DNA of 64,000 nt from Jiangella muralis (GCF_001270745.1 NZ_KQ434751.1:102176-166175), one strand, 5' to 3'. Shown: positions 34,701-42,981, counted from the stretch's first letter. Numbers and translations are program-made. The notes: generated by a model not told the origin, from the sequence alone.

Positions 34701-36180
34701 GCAGCGCGAGTGCGTCGAGGCGGCCTTCACCGAACACGTTGTTGTCGGCGTCGGCGCCGCCGCACTCGTTGGCCGGGGTGTCGCGGGCGGTGCCGTCGAG
34801 GAGGTCGATGGTGGTCGCGACGTCACCGACGAGCGCGGGCGCCGCCGACCACGCCAGCGCGATGGCCCCGGCGACATGCGGCGCCGCCATGGACGTGCCG
34901 TCGGCGTCGACGTAGCCACCGCCCGGCCAGGCGGACCGGACGTCGACGCCCGGCGCGGACAGGTTCGGCTTGATCTCGCCGTCCTGACCGGTGCCGCGGC
35001 CGGAGAACCCGGCGATGGCGTCGGTCACGTCGTAGGCGCCGACCGAGTAGTTGACGGTGCGACTGCCCGGCGAGCTGGACGTCAGGCAGCGCGGGCCGAG
35101 GTTGCCGTTGGCCCACACGGCGAAGATGCCCGACGCCGCCCAGGCGCGGCTGATGTCTTCCATGAACGGGTCGGTGGACGGGAGCTGGCTGCCCCACGAG
35201 TTGTTGACGACGTGCGGCCGGCGGCCGGCGTCGGGGTGCTCGCCGTGCGGATCGGTCGGTTCCAGCAGCCACTGGCCGGACGCGATGAGCGCTTCGTCGG
35301 TGCAGCAGCCGTTGGTGGCGATCCAGCGTGCTCCCGGGGCCACCCCGATGGTGCTGCCGCCGGCGTCGTCGCCGGCCATGGTGCCCATGGTGTGGGTGCC
35401 GTGGCCGTGGTCGTCGCACGGCACGCCGTCGCACACCCCGCGGGCGTCGAACCAGTTGTAGGCGTGGTCGAAGCTGCCGTCGGGACGGGCGCCGCGGTAC
35501 TGCCCGACGAGCGATGGGTGGTCGTACTGCACGCCGGAGTCGATGCTGGCGACGGTGATGCTCTGGCCGGTGGTGCCGTACTGGTCCCAGACGTCGTCGG
35601 CGTTGATGTTCGCGATGCCCCATTCGACGGCGGCCGCGGCGGCGCGTGCCTCGGCGGCCGGTGTGGTGGCGGGGTCGGGCAACTCATAGGCCCGGGCCGG
35701 GTGCAGGGAGTCGACCTCGGGCTGCGCGGCCAGCTCGGCGGCCAGGCTCGCGGTGCCGGCGGGGATGCGGATGGCGTTGGTGGCCCAGAACGCCTCGTAC
35801 TCCACCCCCTCCGCATCGAGCTGGGCGCGGACGTCGGCCTGACTGCTCTCGGCCGTCTGCCGCAGCGCCTGTGCCACGATTGCGCCGCGCTCGGCCCAGC
35901 CGGTGACGGCAGCCGCCTCGGCGAGGTCGGCCTGGTCGTCGAAACGGACCCACAGCTCGGCGGTGTCGTCGGCGGCCAGCTGGCGGCGTAGCCGCGGCTC
36001 GATGGTCGCGGGCGCGTCGTCGCCTGGGTCGCCGTCGTTCGCCGCCGGCTCGGGCGCCGTCGCGAGCGCGTGTGGCGCCGAGCCGGCAGCTGCCGCCGTC
36101 GCCGCCTGGGCAGGGAGGAACGCGGCCGCGAGCGCCAGCGCACCCACGACGCCCACTCCGAGCCGCACCTGCTTGCTCAT
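31720..36180 (-). CDS. Secreted subtilisin-like protease with carboxypeptidase-type and Kelch repeats
   Basis: 1486 residues; AGGAGG precedes the ATG. Signal peptide ~1-30; propeptide to ~180. The S8 domain has Asp214 (SIDSGV), His260 (HGHGTH), Asn360 (ANGN) and Ser430 (GTSMAAPHVAG). Then follow at least two CarboxypepD_reg-like beta domains (~500-670), a jelly-roll-like segment with WTVTDGNGSG and CAPV (~670-870), a further regulatory-like domain, and five Kelch-type repeats (~1080-1330) each with a V-G-G or T-G-G turn. The C-terminus is another beta domain. There is no sortase signal or membrane anchor, so it is probably released. Confidence 0.9.
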   Translation of the reverse strand: MSKQVRLGVGVVGALALAAAFLPAQAATAAAAGSAPHALATAPEPAANDGDPGDDAPATIEPRLRRQLAADDTAELWVRFDDQADLAEAAAVTGWAERGAIVAQALRQTAESSQADVRAQLDAEGVEYEAFWATNAIRIPAGTASLAAELAAQPEVDSLHPARAYELPDPATTPAAEARAAAAAVEWGIANINADDVWDQYGTTGQSITVASIDSGVQYDHPSLVGQYRGARPDGSFDHAYNWFDARGVCDGVPCDDHGHGTHTMGTMAGDDAGGSTIGVAPGARWIATNGCCTDEALIASGQWLLEPTDPHGEHPDAGRRPHVVNNSWGSQLPSTDPFMEDISRAWAASGIFAVWANGNLGPRCLTSSSPGSRTVNYSVGAYDVTDAIAGFSGRGTGQDGEIKPNLSAPGVDVRSAWPGGGYVDADGTSMAAPHVAGAIALAWSAAPALVGDVATTIDLLDGTARDTPANECGGADADNNVFGEGRLDALALLDSAPVGETGTLVTTVTDAGTGNALPGALITVTGPVERERTTGDDGTYTVPLRVGDYEVTATAFGYVPRTASVQVAENETTALDLALERQDTVTVSGRVTDGSGQGWPLYARVTVDGMPGGTVYTSPDDGRYAVEVPVGASYTLSVASEYSGYQPATSTVTAADDVTADVALPRVADRCTTPGYAYAHTGGGADFDHGLPDGWTVTDGNGSGEVWAFDDPYDKGNLTGGSEASASVQSPGLGVYIDTTLTTPVYDLSDDPAPVVGFRQALIQLSDIADVDVSIDGGATWQTVLRQTDVDERDGAEKTVPVPQAAGQSAVQVRFRYHNARYSSYSWQLDDVYVGSRECAPVDGGLVVGSVTDANTGAPLTGAQVADAAAPLDPVRSVATTADPALPDGFYALFATGTSPRLTAGLGRYARGEAVVDLTAGGVTRHDIALAAGRLEVSGGVETSLELGEADDHAVTLTNTGTAPVAVQLTERQGDTTVLRPDGSTTGRAEIAAAPGAPILRVEGDASPLGYDPATAGRPDGSAAAVPTSGDGPWTDLAAYPIPVLDNAVGELNGRLFSVGGIGGSGVLDWVSAGWSYNPVALRWEPIADLPQAREAPMGAVIGDLFYVTGGRWSDQRPKNDTWAYDPHTDQWTTRAGAPSPVYGAGRAVLDDQLYVVGGCDNNCGRDSVYRYDPSTNTWATLAPYPITTSRQACAGIDGRVYCTGGIQRDRIISDHTYAYDPATDTWTRVADLPAARWGMAYTGASDELIVAGGYDGSAITNESWAYDPETDAWLDLPAPAHVLYRSGSTCGLNRVGGSDRTGFFPVTTVDQLPTYGDCRPADVPWLTVDGGAATLAPGESVQVTLRVAAEVAQPGTYSGGVWIREDTPYAVAPVDVSLTVDVPRRWGAVVGTVTAPACADGAAADGDQAPDPVPVPGAAVLVDGRTADVTVRTDRDGRFLRWIDRAEMPLTLTTSADGYETDTRRVRPPASGPAVLDVGLTCGS

Positions 36181-36318
36181 CGCTCTGACCTCCTACGACG
36201 CCCGATGTTGGAGTCGACTTTAGGAACGAAAGGAGGCGATTTCGGGGTCACGATCGGGGCAGTTCGCGGGCAATCGGAGAATGTCGTCCACAACTTGTAC
36301 AACGTGTTTGACGCGATG

Positions 36319-36335
36319 GGTCACACGGGGTGACC
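36319..36335. promoter_or_regulatory. Inverted repeat GGTCAC-ACGGG-GTGACC
   Basis: Perfect 6-bp arms spaced by 5, about 40 bp upstream of the TrmB-type gene in the region divergent from the subtilase. A possible operator. I could not identify convincing -35/-10 pairs in this 196-bp gap, which also holds TTGTACAA at 36295-36302. Confidence 0.35.
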
Positions 36336-36376
36336 ATGGGCGCATTCCGGCACGCCCGACACCCCCGGAGGTGCGT

Positions 36377-37210
36377 GTGAACACCGAATCGCTCCTCGAG
36401 GAGCTGGGCCTCACCAAGACCGAGGCCCGCATCTACCTGTGCCTGCTCGAACAGTCACCGCTGGCCGCAGGCACCATCGCCGACCTCACCGGCACGTCGC
36501 GCAGCAGCGTGTACCTCATCCTGCGCTCGCTGGTCGACAAGGGGCTGGTCGACGCCGGCGCCGGGTACAGCAGCCGGTTCCAGCCGGCCGCGCCCGACGT
36601 CGCGTTCGGCGGCCTGATCGAACGCGGGCGCGAGGAACAACGCGAACGAGAACGGCACGTCGAGTCGGCGTTGCCCGACCTCATGCGCAGGTTCGAGACC
36701 AGCGCCGGCGGCGACGGCGAGCTGGTCGAGATCCTGCGCACGCCGAAGCTGGTCGGCGACCGGTTCGACCGGCTCCATGCGGCGTCGCAGCAGTCCATCG
36801 ACATCGTGGTGCGCCGGCCGGTCCAGCTCGGCGGCAGCAACCAGCCCGAGCTCGACGCGCTCTCCCGCGGCGTCCGGGCGCGCGCCGTCTACGACCACGG
36901 GCTCATGCGACATCCGTCCGTCGCCGACCACATCGGTGCGTGGATCGACGCCGGCGAGGAGGCCCGCGTCTTCAACGGCGACCTGCCGATGAAGTTCGCC
37001 GTGTTCGACGGCCACACGGTACTGATGCCGCTGTTCGCTCCCGGGGTCGGCGGGGTCGTCGCGCTGATCGTGCGCAGCCCGGAACTGTGCGGCGCGCTCA
37101 GCCTGCTGTTCGACACACTGTGGACGGCGTCGATGCCCATCGATCCGGACATGTTCCGGCACGACCATGACCACGAGCCCGTGACAGTGGACGGCAGCCA
37201 TGCGCGCTGA
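36377..37210 (+). CDS. TrmB-family transcriptional regulator
   Basis: 277 residues from the GTG at 36377 (GGAGG 5 nt upstream). The N-terminal winged helix is LEELGLTKTEARIYLCLLEQ, then GTSRSSVYLILRSLVDKGLV, followed by a coiled-coil-like Arg/Glu-rich segment (EEQREREREHVES-type). The C-terminal half is a PLD-like TrmB sensor domain (DIVVRRPVQLG, ARAVYDHGLM, MKFAVFDGHTVLMPLF). It overlaps the next, winged-helix gene by 11 bp. Divergent from the subtilase, which may be a target. Confidence 0.85.
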   Translation: MNTESLLEELGLTKTEARIYLCLLEQSPLAAGTIADLTGTSRSSVYLILRSLVDKGLVDAGAGYSSRFQPAAPDVAFGGLIERGREEQRERERHVESALPDLMRRFETSAGGDGELVEILRTPKLVGDRFDRLHAASQQSIDIVVRRPVQLGGSNQPELDALSRGVRARAVYDHGLMRHPSVADHIGAWIDAGEEARVFNGDLPMKFAVFDGHTVLMPLFAPGVGGVVALIVRSPELCGALSLLFDTLWTASMPIDPDMFRHDHDHEPVTVDGSHAR

Positions 37211-37742
37211 ACCAGCACCGGTCGTCGTGTGCATCACCAACTCCCCCGACGAGCGGGCCCGCATCGCCGGCCAGTTCGAGGGCACCGGCATCCTCGTGCT
37301 CGCGCCCGACGCCGGCGCGGCGGGCACCTTCCTGCGCCGTCTCGCCGGGGCCGGACCCGGGGTCGCCGTGCCGGCTCACCTCGCGGCGTCACCTCCGACC
37401 GTCGACGACGTGGTCCGGGTCGGCGCGCTGACCCTCGACGTCCCCCGGCACGAGGCGACCTGGCGCGGAGCCGGGCTGCCGCTGACGCCGTACGAGTTCA
37501 AGGTGCTCAGTTGCCTCGCCGGGCGGCCCGGGCAGGTGTGGACGTACGAGCAGCTGCACGAGCGCGCCTGGGGCGGCACCTACTTCGCGGGACCGGCGGC
37601 GGTGCAGTCGGTGATCAAGCGATTACGGGGCAAGCTCCGGGCGGCGGGTGCGTCGGTGACGATCCGGGCGACGCGCGGGATCGGGTTCCGGCTGGACGGT
37701 GGTCCGGAGTTGGCGTTGGTGCGGTCGGCGGCTCAGCGCTGA
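37200..37742 (+). CDS. Stand-alone OmpR/PhoB-type winged-helix protein
   Basis: 180 residues. The C-terminal ~100 form a Trans_reg_C domain (VGALTLDVPRHEATWRGAGL, LTPYEFKVLSCLAGRPGQVW, SVIKRLRGKLRAAGA, RATRGIGFRLDG). The N-terminal ~75 residues are too short for a receiver, and I see no acidic pocket or phospho-Asp, so it is not a normal response regulator. No histidine kinase is adjacent. It overlaps the TrmB gene by 11 bp, so the two regulators are co-expressed. Confidence 0.8.
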   Translation: MRAEPAPVVVCITNSPDERARIAGQFEGTGILVLAPDAGAAGTFLRRLAGAGPGVAVPAHLAASPPTVDDVVRVGALTLDVPRHEATWRGAGLPLTPYEFKVLSCLAGRPGQVWTYEQLHERAWGGTYFAGPAAVQSVIKRLRGKLRAAGASVTIRATRGIGFRLDGGPELALVRSAAQR

Positions 37743-37808
37743 GTCGGCGGGCGGAGGCCGGCGCGACCGGGTGACGGTGCCATGGCTGGCCGACGAGCCC
37801 CGCGGCCG

Positions 37809-37923
37809 TGTGCGGGCGGGTGTCCCGGCGACCGGACGGGACGGGGAACGGACGGGTGCCCGGCGACCGGGCGACTATGTGCGGGCGGGTGTCCCAGCGA
37901 CCGGACGGGACGGGAACGGACGG
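37809..37923. repeat. GC-rich direct repeats in the wHTH/glyA convergent gap
   Basis: A ~46-bp unit beginning TGTGCGGGCGGGTGTCCC occurs at ~37809-37855 and ~37878-37923 (69-bp pitch), with a degenerate partial copy between (GGCGACCGGGCGAC). The 285-bp gap 37743-38027 shows no coding sequence. Confidence 0.6.
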
Positions 37924-38027
37924 CCCGTCCCGCCAGGGAACGGCAGCGGGCGGAACGGGCGGCCACCCCACCAGGGAGCGACCGCCCGTGCGTCCAAAGA
38001 CCCAGCTCAGAACCCAGCTCAGGGGTG

Positions 38028-39305
38028 TCAGCCGTCCAGGCCGGGGGTCGGGAACCGGCCGGTCAGCTCGGTGACCTCGCCGCGGACCCGCGCCACCACG
38101 CCGTCCAGGGCGTCGGCGTCGGAGCCGGCCGCCGCAGTGACGACCTCGTCGAGCCAGCGGCCGACCTCGCGCATCTCGGCGTCCCCCATGCCGCGGCTGG
38201 TCAGGGCGGGGGTGCCGATGCGCAGGCCGGACGGGTCGAACGGCTTGCGGGGGTCGTACGGGACGGTGTTGTAGTTGGTCTCCAGGCCGGCGAGGTCGAG
38301 CGCCTTGGCGGCGGGCTTGCCGGCGACGCCCTTGGAGGTGAGGTCGATGAGGATCAGGTGGTTGTCCGTGCCGCCGGAGACGAGGTCGAAGCCGCGGGCC
38401 AGCAGCTCGTCGGCCAGCGTCACCGCGTTGGCGACGATCTGGTGGGCGTAGTCCTTGAACTCCGGCTGCGCCGCCTCGCCGAGCGCCACCGCGATGCCGG
38501 CCGTCGTGTGGTTGTGCGGGCCGCCCTGCAGCCCCGGGAAGACCGCCTTGTCGATCGGCTTGGCGTACTCCTCGGTGGTGAGGATCATCGCGCCGCGCGG
38601 GCCGCGCAGCGTCTTGTGCGTGGTCGTGGTGACGATGTCGGCGTGCCCGACGGGGGTCGGGTGGGCGCCGCCGACGACGAGGCCGGCGATGTGCGCGATG
38701 TCGGCGGCCAGGACGGCGCCGACCTCCTGCGCGATGGCCGCGAACCCGGCGAAGTCGATGGTGCGCGGGATGGCGGTGCCGCCGCAGAAGATCAGCTTCG
38801 GCCGCTCGGCCAGCGCCAGTTCGCGGACCTGGTCGAGGTCGATGCGGCCGGTGTCGCGGCGCACGTCGTACTGGACCGGGCGGAACCAGGTGCCCGTGGC
38901 GGAGACCTTCCAGCCGTGCGTCAGGTGCCCGCCCATCGGCAGCGACATGCCCATGATGGTGTCGCCGGCCTGCGCCGTCGCGAGGTAGACGGCCAGGTTG
39001 GCGGGCGAGCCGGAGTACGGCTGGACGTTGGCGTGGTCGGCCCCGAAGAGGGCCTTCGCGCGGTCGACGGCGAGGGTCTCGAGCTGGTCGATGACCTGCT
39101 GGCCCTCGTAGTAGCGGCGGCCGGCGTACCCCTCGGAGTACTTGTTGGTGAGCACCGTGCCGGTGGCCTCGAGGACCGCGGTGGACACGTAGTTCTCGGA
39201 CGGGATCAGCTTCAGCGTCTGCCGCTGCCGCTCCTCCTCGGCCGTGATCAGCGCGGCCACCTCGGGGTCGGCGGACTGCAGCGCGGGGCGGGCGTTCGTG
39301 GTCAT
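38028..39305 (-). CDS. glyA: Serine hydroxymethyltransferase
   Basis: 425 residues from the ATG at 39305 (in-frame GTG at 39317 is possible; the longer frame to 39401 lies in the riboswitch and is not coding). Serine and tetrahydrofolate to glycine and methylene-THF, PLP-dependent. SHMT landmarks: LIPSENYVSTAVLEATG, NKYSEGYAGRRYYEGQQVID, ANVQPYSGSPAN, and the PLP lysine in TTTTHKTLRGPRGAMI. Length is normal. Under ZTP riboswitch control, linking it to folate/purine status. Confidence 0.95.
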   Translation of the reverse strand: MTTNARPALQSADPEVAALITAEEERQRQTLKLIPSENYVSTAVLEATGTVLTNKYSEGYAGRRYYEGQQVIDQLETLAVDRAKALFGADHANVQPYSGSPANLAVYLATAQAGDTIMGMSLPMGGHLTHGWKVSATGTWFRPVQYDVRRDTGRIDLDQVRELALAERPKLIFCGGTAIPRTIDFAGFAAIAQEVGAVLAADIAHIAGLVVGGAHPTPVGHADIVTTTTHKTLRGPRGAMILTTEEYAKPIDKAVFPGLQGGPHNHTTAGIAVALGEAAQPEFKDYAHQIVANAVTLADELLARGFDLVSGGTDNHLILIDLTSKGVAGKPAAKALDLAGLETNYNTVPYDPRKPFDPSGLRIGTPALTSRGMGDAEMREVGRWLDEVVTAAAGSDADALDGVVARVRGEVTELTGRFPTPGLDG

Positions 39306-39339
39306 GGCGAGGGCCACATCCTCTCGATGGGTCGGTGTC

Positions 39340-39440
39340 TCCCGAGGCACCCAGGCGCGCGGTGCCACGGCCGTCCGCTCCCCGGTGGTCGGTTCCACCA
39401 ATGCCCGGTCACCCGGGCCGCTGCGCCAGTCGCGACGGCA
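39340..39440 (-). promoter_or_regulatory. ZTP (pfl) riboswitch upstream of glyA
   Basis: Read on the minus strand, the conserved ZTP elements occur in order: CGCGACTGGCG near 39435, the pseudoknot segment CCACCGGGGAGCGG, then CGCGCCTGGGTGCC near 39357. These are the characteristic pfl-motif blocks, and glyA is a known target in this riboswitch class. A -10 TAGAGT (39448-39443) lies just upstream, giving a start near 39436. It senses ZTP/AICAR-phosphates when 10-formyl-THF is short. Confidence 0.85.
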
Positions 39441-39492
39441 TCACTCTAGCCCCTCCGCCATGCGGGGCTTGCTGCCCCTGGGGACCTCGGGG

Positions 39493-40200
39493 TCAGCCTT
39501 CGCTCACCACGTCACCGGGCGGCGCGGGCGAGGCGTGGCCGGACCAGTGCGCGACCGCCATCTCCGCCTCGACCGTCCAGCCGAGCCGCTCGTAGAGCTT
39601 GCGTCCTTCGGCCGACGCCACCAGCAGGCCGGTCCGCGCGCCGCTCTCGCGCGCCGCCGCCGTCAGCGCCCCCATGACGACGGCGCCGAGCCCGCGCCGC
39701 CGGTAGGCGGGGACGGTGAAGATGCGGTCGGCGACGGCGTCGGCGTTGCCCTCGCCGCTCAGGGCGAGGTGGCCCTTCGCCGCCAGCGCGCGGGGATCGC
39801 CGCTGGCCGTCACGACCTCGGCGACCAGGACCGGACGGCGCCCGCTGAGCCACAGCTCGTACCCGTCCGGGGCGTCGTCGGCGGGGTGGTCGTCGAGCGG
39901 GCGCGACATCAGCCACTCGGGCGCGTGGACGGTGAAGCCGGCGGCGGCAGCGGCCGACTCCGTCCGGGTGCGGTCGGTGGTCGGGGCGACGAGCCAGCGG
40001 CTCGGCCCGCCGATCCCCGCGGCCGCCTCGGCGTACCGTCCGGGGTCGGCCGTCAGCAGGATCGTGTCGGTGATGCGCTCGGGCAGACCGATGCGGACGG
40101 TGACGACGTCGCCGTCGACGCCGCTGCGGTAGTCGCGCGCCGTCACCCAGCCCGCCTGCCAGCGCAGCACCACGTCGCGCAGGTCGCTGTCGTCGCTCAC
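39493..40200 (-). CDS. GNAT-family acetyltransferase
   Basis: 235 residues from a GTG with GGGGGAG upstream. The acetyl-CoA loop is RIFTVPAYRRRGLGAVVMGALTAAA, followed by TGLLVASAEGRKLYERLGW. The N-terminal half is a weaker, non-catalytic-looking GNAT-like domain. Substrate unknown. It faces glyA's upstream region and is divergent from the GDPD gene. Confidence 0.85.
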   Translation of the reverse strand: MSDDSDLRDVVLRWQAGWVTARDYRSGVDGDVVTVRIGLPERITDTILLTADPGRYAEAAAGIGGPSRWLVAPTTDRTRTESAAAAAGFTVHAPEWLMSRPLDDHPADDAPDGYELWLSGRRPVLVAEVVTASGDPRALAAKGHLALSGEGNADAVADRIFTVPAYRRRGLGAVVMGALTAAARESGARTGLLVASAEGRKLYERLGWTVEAEMAVAHWSGHASPAPPGDVVSEG

Positions 40201-40218
40201 GTCGTCTCCCCCGGCGGC

Positions 40219-40224
40219 TAGCCT
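40219..40224 (+). promoter_or_regulatory. -10 box of a leaderless GDPD mRNA
   Basis: TAGCCT, 6 nt before the GTG at 40231, within the short gap behind the divergent GNAT gene. No ribosome binding site is visible. Confidence 0.45.
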
Positions 40225-40230
40225 GGCCTC

Positions 40231-41016
40231 GTGGCCGGCATGCATCCGTATCTCGACCGTCCCGGCCCGCTGGCGCTGGCCCATCGTGGATTCTCGCGCA
40301 CCGGTCTCGAGAACAGCATGGCGGCCTTCGCGGCGGCGGTGGAATTGGCCTACGACTATGTGGAGACCGACGTCCACGCGACGGCCGACGGGGTGGTCGT
40401 CGCGCTGCACGACGCGACGCTGGACCGGGTCACCGACCGCACCGGCGCCGTCGCCGAGCTGCCGTGGTCGGAGGTGCGCCGCGCGTTGATCGGCGGCGTC
40501 GAACCGGTGCCCGCACTGGAGGACGTGCTGGGCAGCTGGCCGTCGCTGCGGGTCAACATCGACGTGAAGTCGCCCGGTGCGGTGGCGCCGCTGGCCCGGG
40601 TGCTCGACCGCACGCGCGCCCACGACCGCGTCTGCGTCGCCTCCTTCTCCGACGCGCGCCGCCGGGCCGTGCTGCGCCGCGTCGCCGCGCCGGTCGCGTC
40701 GTCGGCCGGGCAGACGCTGATCGCGGCGTTCGTCGCCGCCGCGTCGACGCCCGGCCTGCGGCGCTTCGCCGGTTCCGTCCTCCGCGGCGTCGACTGCCTG
40801 CAGGTCCCGGCGACGTTCCGCGGGATCGACGTGGTCACGCCGGCGACGGTGGCGGCCGCGCACGCGGCGGGGCGGCCCGTGCACGTGTGGACGGTGAACG
40901 AGCCGGCCGAGATGCGGCGGCTGCTCGACCTCGGCGTCGACGGGCTGATCACGGACCGCGCGGACCTGCTCCGGGACGTGCTGGAGTCGCGCGGCCAGTG
41001 GCGCCCTACGCGCTGA
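40231..41016 (+). CDS. Glycerophosphodiester phosphodiesterase
   Basis: 261 residues from the GTG at 40231, placed by the leaderless -10. A GDPD TIM barrel: ALAHRGFSRTGLENSMAAF (His-Arg with metal-binding Glu), YVETDVHATADGVVVALHDATLDRVTD (metal-binding E/D and catalytic His), and HVWTVNEPAEM near the end. No signal peptide, so cytoplasmic. It converges on the deformylase gene and overlaps it by 11 bp. Confidence 0.9.
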   Translation: MAGMHPYLDRPGPLALAHRGFSRTGLENSMAAFAAAVELAYDYVETDVHATADGVVVALHDATLDRVTDRTGAVAELPWSEVRRALIGGVEPVPALEDVLGSWPSLRVNIDVKSPGAVAPLARVLDRTRAHDRVCVASFSDARRRAVLRRVAAPVASSAGQTLIAAFVAAASTPGLRRFAGSVLRGVDCLQVPATFRGIDVVTPATVAAAHAAGRPVHVWTVNEPAEMRRLLDLGVDGLITDRADLLRDVLESRGQWRPTR

Positions 41017-41500
41017 ACCAGGCGCTGCGGCGGATCTCGCGCATCGCGCCGCGCCGGGTGGACGGCTCGAGGCGGTGGATGTAGACGATCCCGTCGAGGT
41101 GGTCGGTCTCGTGCTGCAGGCAGCGGGCCAGCTCGCCCTCGCCCTCGACCCGTACCGGCTCGCCGTCGGCGTCGACGCCCTCGACGGCGGCCCAGGCGGC
41201 CCGCGTCGTCGGGAACCAGAGGCCGGGGACGGACAGGCAGCCCTCCTCGCCGGTCTGCTCCCCCTCCGTCCCGACGAGCACGGGGTTGAACACGACGCCG
41301 CGCTGACCCTCGAGGTCGTACGAGAACGCCCGCAGCGGCACCCCGATCTGCGGCGCCGCCACGCCCGCCCGTCCGGGCAGGTCGAGGGTGTCCAGCAGGT
41401 CCTGGGCCAGCGCGTGGCTCGCCTCGCCGAAGTCCTTCACCGGGTCGGTCACCGTCCGCAACACCGGGTCGCCGTAGAGGCGGATCTCCCGCACCGTCAC
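41006..41500 (-). CDS. def: Peptide deformylase
   Basis: 164 residues from a GTG (GAGGAG 8 nt upstream). Removes the N-formyl group from nascent proteins. All three motifs are present: GVAAPQIG, EEGCLS (Cys metal ligand) and QHETDHLDG (HExxH: two His ligands and catalytic Glu). Normal length for an actinobacterial type I/II deformylase, with the C-terminal tail RRSAWFSA. Confidence 0.95.
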   Translation of the reverse strand: MTVREIRLYGDPVLRTVTDPVKDFGEASHALAQDLLDTLDLPGRAGVAAPQIGVPLRAFSYDLEGQRGVVFNPVLVGTEGEQTGEEGCLSVPGLWFPTTRAAWAAVEGVDADGEPVRVEGEGELARCLQHETDHLDGIVYIHRLEPSTRRGAMREIRRSAWFSA

Positions 41501-41571
41501 CGTGTCGTCTCCTCATCACTCGTTCACTGCCGGGACATCGTGTCGTCTGGCCACGACTGCCCCGCACCCGA

Positions 41572-41577
41572 TACCGT
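41572..41577 (+). promoter_or_regulatory. -10 box of a leaderless MFS mRNA
   Basis: TACCGT, 6 nt before the GTG at 41584. No purine-rich ribosome site is visible. Confidence 0.45.
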
Positions 41578-41583
41578 CCGCGC

Positions 41584-42981
41584 GTGACCCGTGTCCTCGC
41601 CCCGTCCGGCCCGCTGGCCGACCCCGTCGAGCGGGCCAGGGAGCACCGAGCATGGTACTTCTACGACTGGGCGAACTCGGCCTTCGTCACCACGACGGCG
41701 ACCGTCCTGTTCGGCCCGTACCTGACGGCGGTGGCCGAGACGGCCGCGTGCGGCGAGGCCGGCAGCACCGACGACCCCTGCCACGGCGACCTCTCCGTGC
41801 TCGGTGTGCCGATCGCCGCCGGGTCGGTGGCCGCGTACACCGTCACGTTCGCGACGATCCTGTCCGCGCTGCTGCTGCCGGTCGTCGGCGCGATCGCCGA
41901 CCGGACCGCGAAGAAGCGGCACCTGATGGCCGGGTTCGCGTGGACGGGGTCCGCGGCGGCCGGCGCGATGGTCTTCGTCGCCGGGGCGAACTGGCAGCTG
42001 GGCGCGTTTCTGCTGGTCATCGCGTCGATCTGCCTGGGCTCGTCGATGGTGGTGTACGACGCGATCCTGGTCCAGATCGCGGACGAGGACGACCGCGACC
42101 GCGTCTCGTCGCGCGGCTGGGCGTTCGGGTACCTCGGCGGCGGCCTGCTGCTGGCGCTGAACCTCGCGCTGGTGACGTTGGAGCCGTTCGGCCTGAGCCG
42201 GTCCGACACCGTCCGGATCAGCCTGCTGTCGGCGGGCCTGTGGTGGGCGTTGTGGACGATCGTCCCGTACCGCGGCATCCGCGACCGGCCGCCCACCGGC
42301 GTCGTCCGGGTCGGCGGCAGCGCGACGCGGCAGGCGTTCGGCCAGCTGCGCGAGACGCTGCGGCACGCCCGCGGGTACCCGCAGACGCTGCTGTTCCTCG
42401 TGGCGTACATGCTCTACAACGACGGCGTCCAGACCGTCATCTCCGCGTCGTCGATCTACGGGAACCGGGAACTGGGGCTCGGCGAGGACGTCCTGATCGT
42501 CGCGATCCTCATCGTCCAGTTCGTCGCGTTCGGCGGCGCCCTCGCGCTGGGCCGGCTGGCCGGCCGGTACGGCGCGAAGAACGTCGTCATGTCCAGCCTG
42601 GTGCTGTGGACCGCCGTCGTCGGGGGCGCGTTCTTCCTGCCGGTCGAGCAGGTCGTGCCGTTCCTGATCCTGGCCGTGGCCATCGGTTTCGTGCTCGGCG
42701 GCAGCCAGGCGCTGTCGCGGTCGCTGTTCAGCCTGCTCGTCCCGAAGGGCAAGGAGGCGGAGTACTTCAGCCTCTACCAGGCCGCCGAACGCGGGACGAG
42801 CTGGTTCGGGACGCTGGCGTTCGGGCTGGCGTTCCAGCTGACCGACTCGTACCGGTGGTCGGTGCTGGTGCTGGTCACGTTCTTCATCGCCGGCCTGGCG
42901 GTGCTGTCGCGGGTGGACCTGCGGGCCGGCATCGTCGCGGCGGGCAACCGGGTACCCCGTTCGGTCGAAGGTTACCGGTGA
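41584..42981 (+). CDS. UMF1/Atg22-like MFS transporter
   Basis: 465 residues, 12 predicted helices. HRAWYFYDWANSAFVTTTATVLFGPYL is the UMF1/Atg22-like opening; PVVGAIADRTAKKRHLMAGF is the MFS motif A; YNDGVQTVISASSIY lies in the second half. Members export amino acids or unknown metabolites. The gene sits just upstream of rbpA. Substrate not known. Confidence 0.85.
   Translation: MTRVLAPSGPLADPVERAREHRAWYFYDWANSAFVTTTATVLFGPYLTAVAETAACGEAGSTDDPCHGDLSVLGVPIAAGSVAAYTVTFATILSALLLPVVGAIADRTAKKRHLMAGFAWTGSAAAGAMVFVAGANWQLGAFLLVIASICLGSSMVVYDAILVQIADEDDRDRVSSRGWAFGYLGGGLLLALNLALVTLEPFGLSRSDTVRISLLSAGLWWALWTIVPYRGIRDRPPTGVVRVGGSATRQAFGQLRETLRHARGYPQTLLFLVAYMLYNDGVQTVISASSIYGNRELGLGEDVLIVAILIVQFVAFGGALALGRLAGRYGAKNVVMSSLVLWTAVVGGAFFLPVEQVVPFLILAVAIGFVLGGSQALSRSLFSLLVPKGKEAEYFSLYQAAERGTSWFGTLAFGLAFQLTDSYRWSVLVLVTFFIAGLAVLSRVDLRAGIVAAGNRVPRSVEGYR

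Noticed and set aside
39306-39401. Longer N-terminus of glyA
   Set aside because: The stretch is the ZTP riboswitch and leader, and SHMT relatives start near MTTNARPAL.
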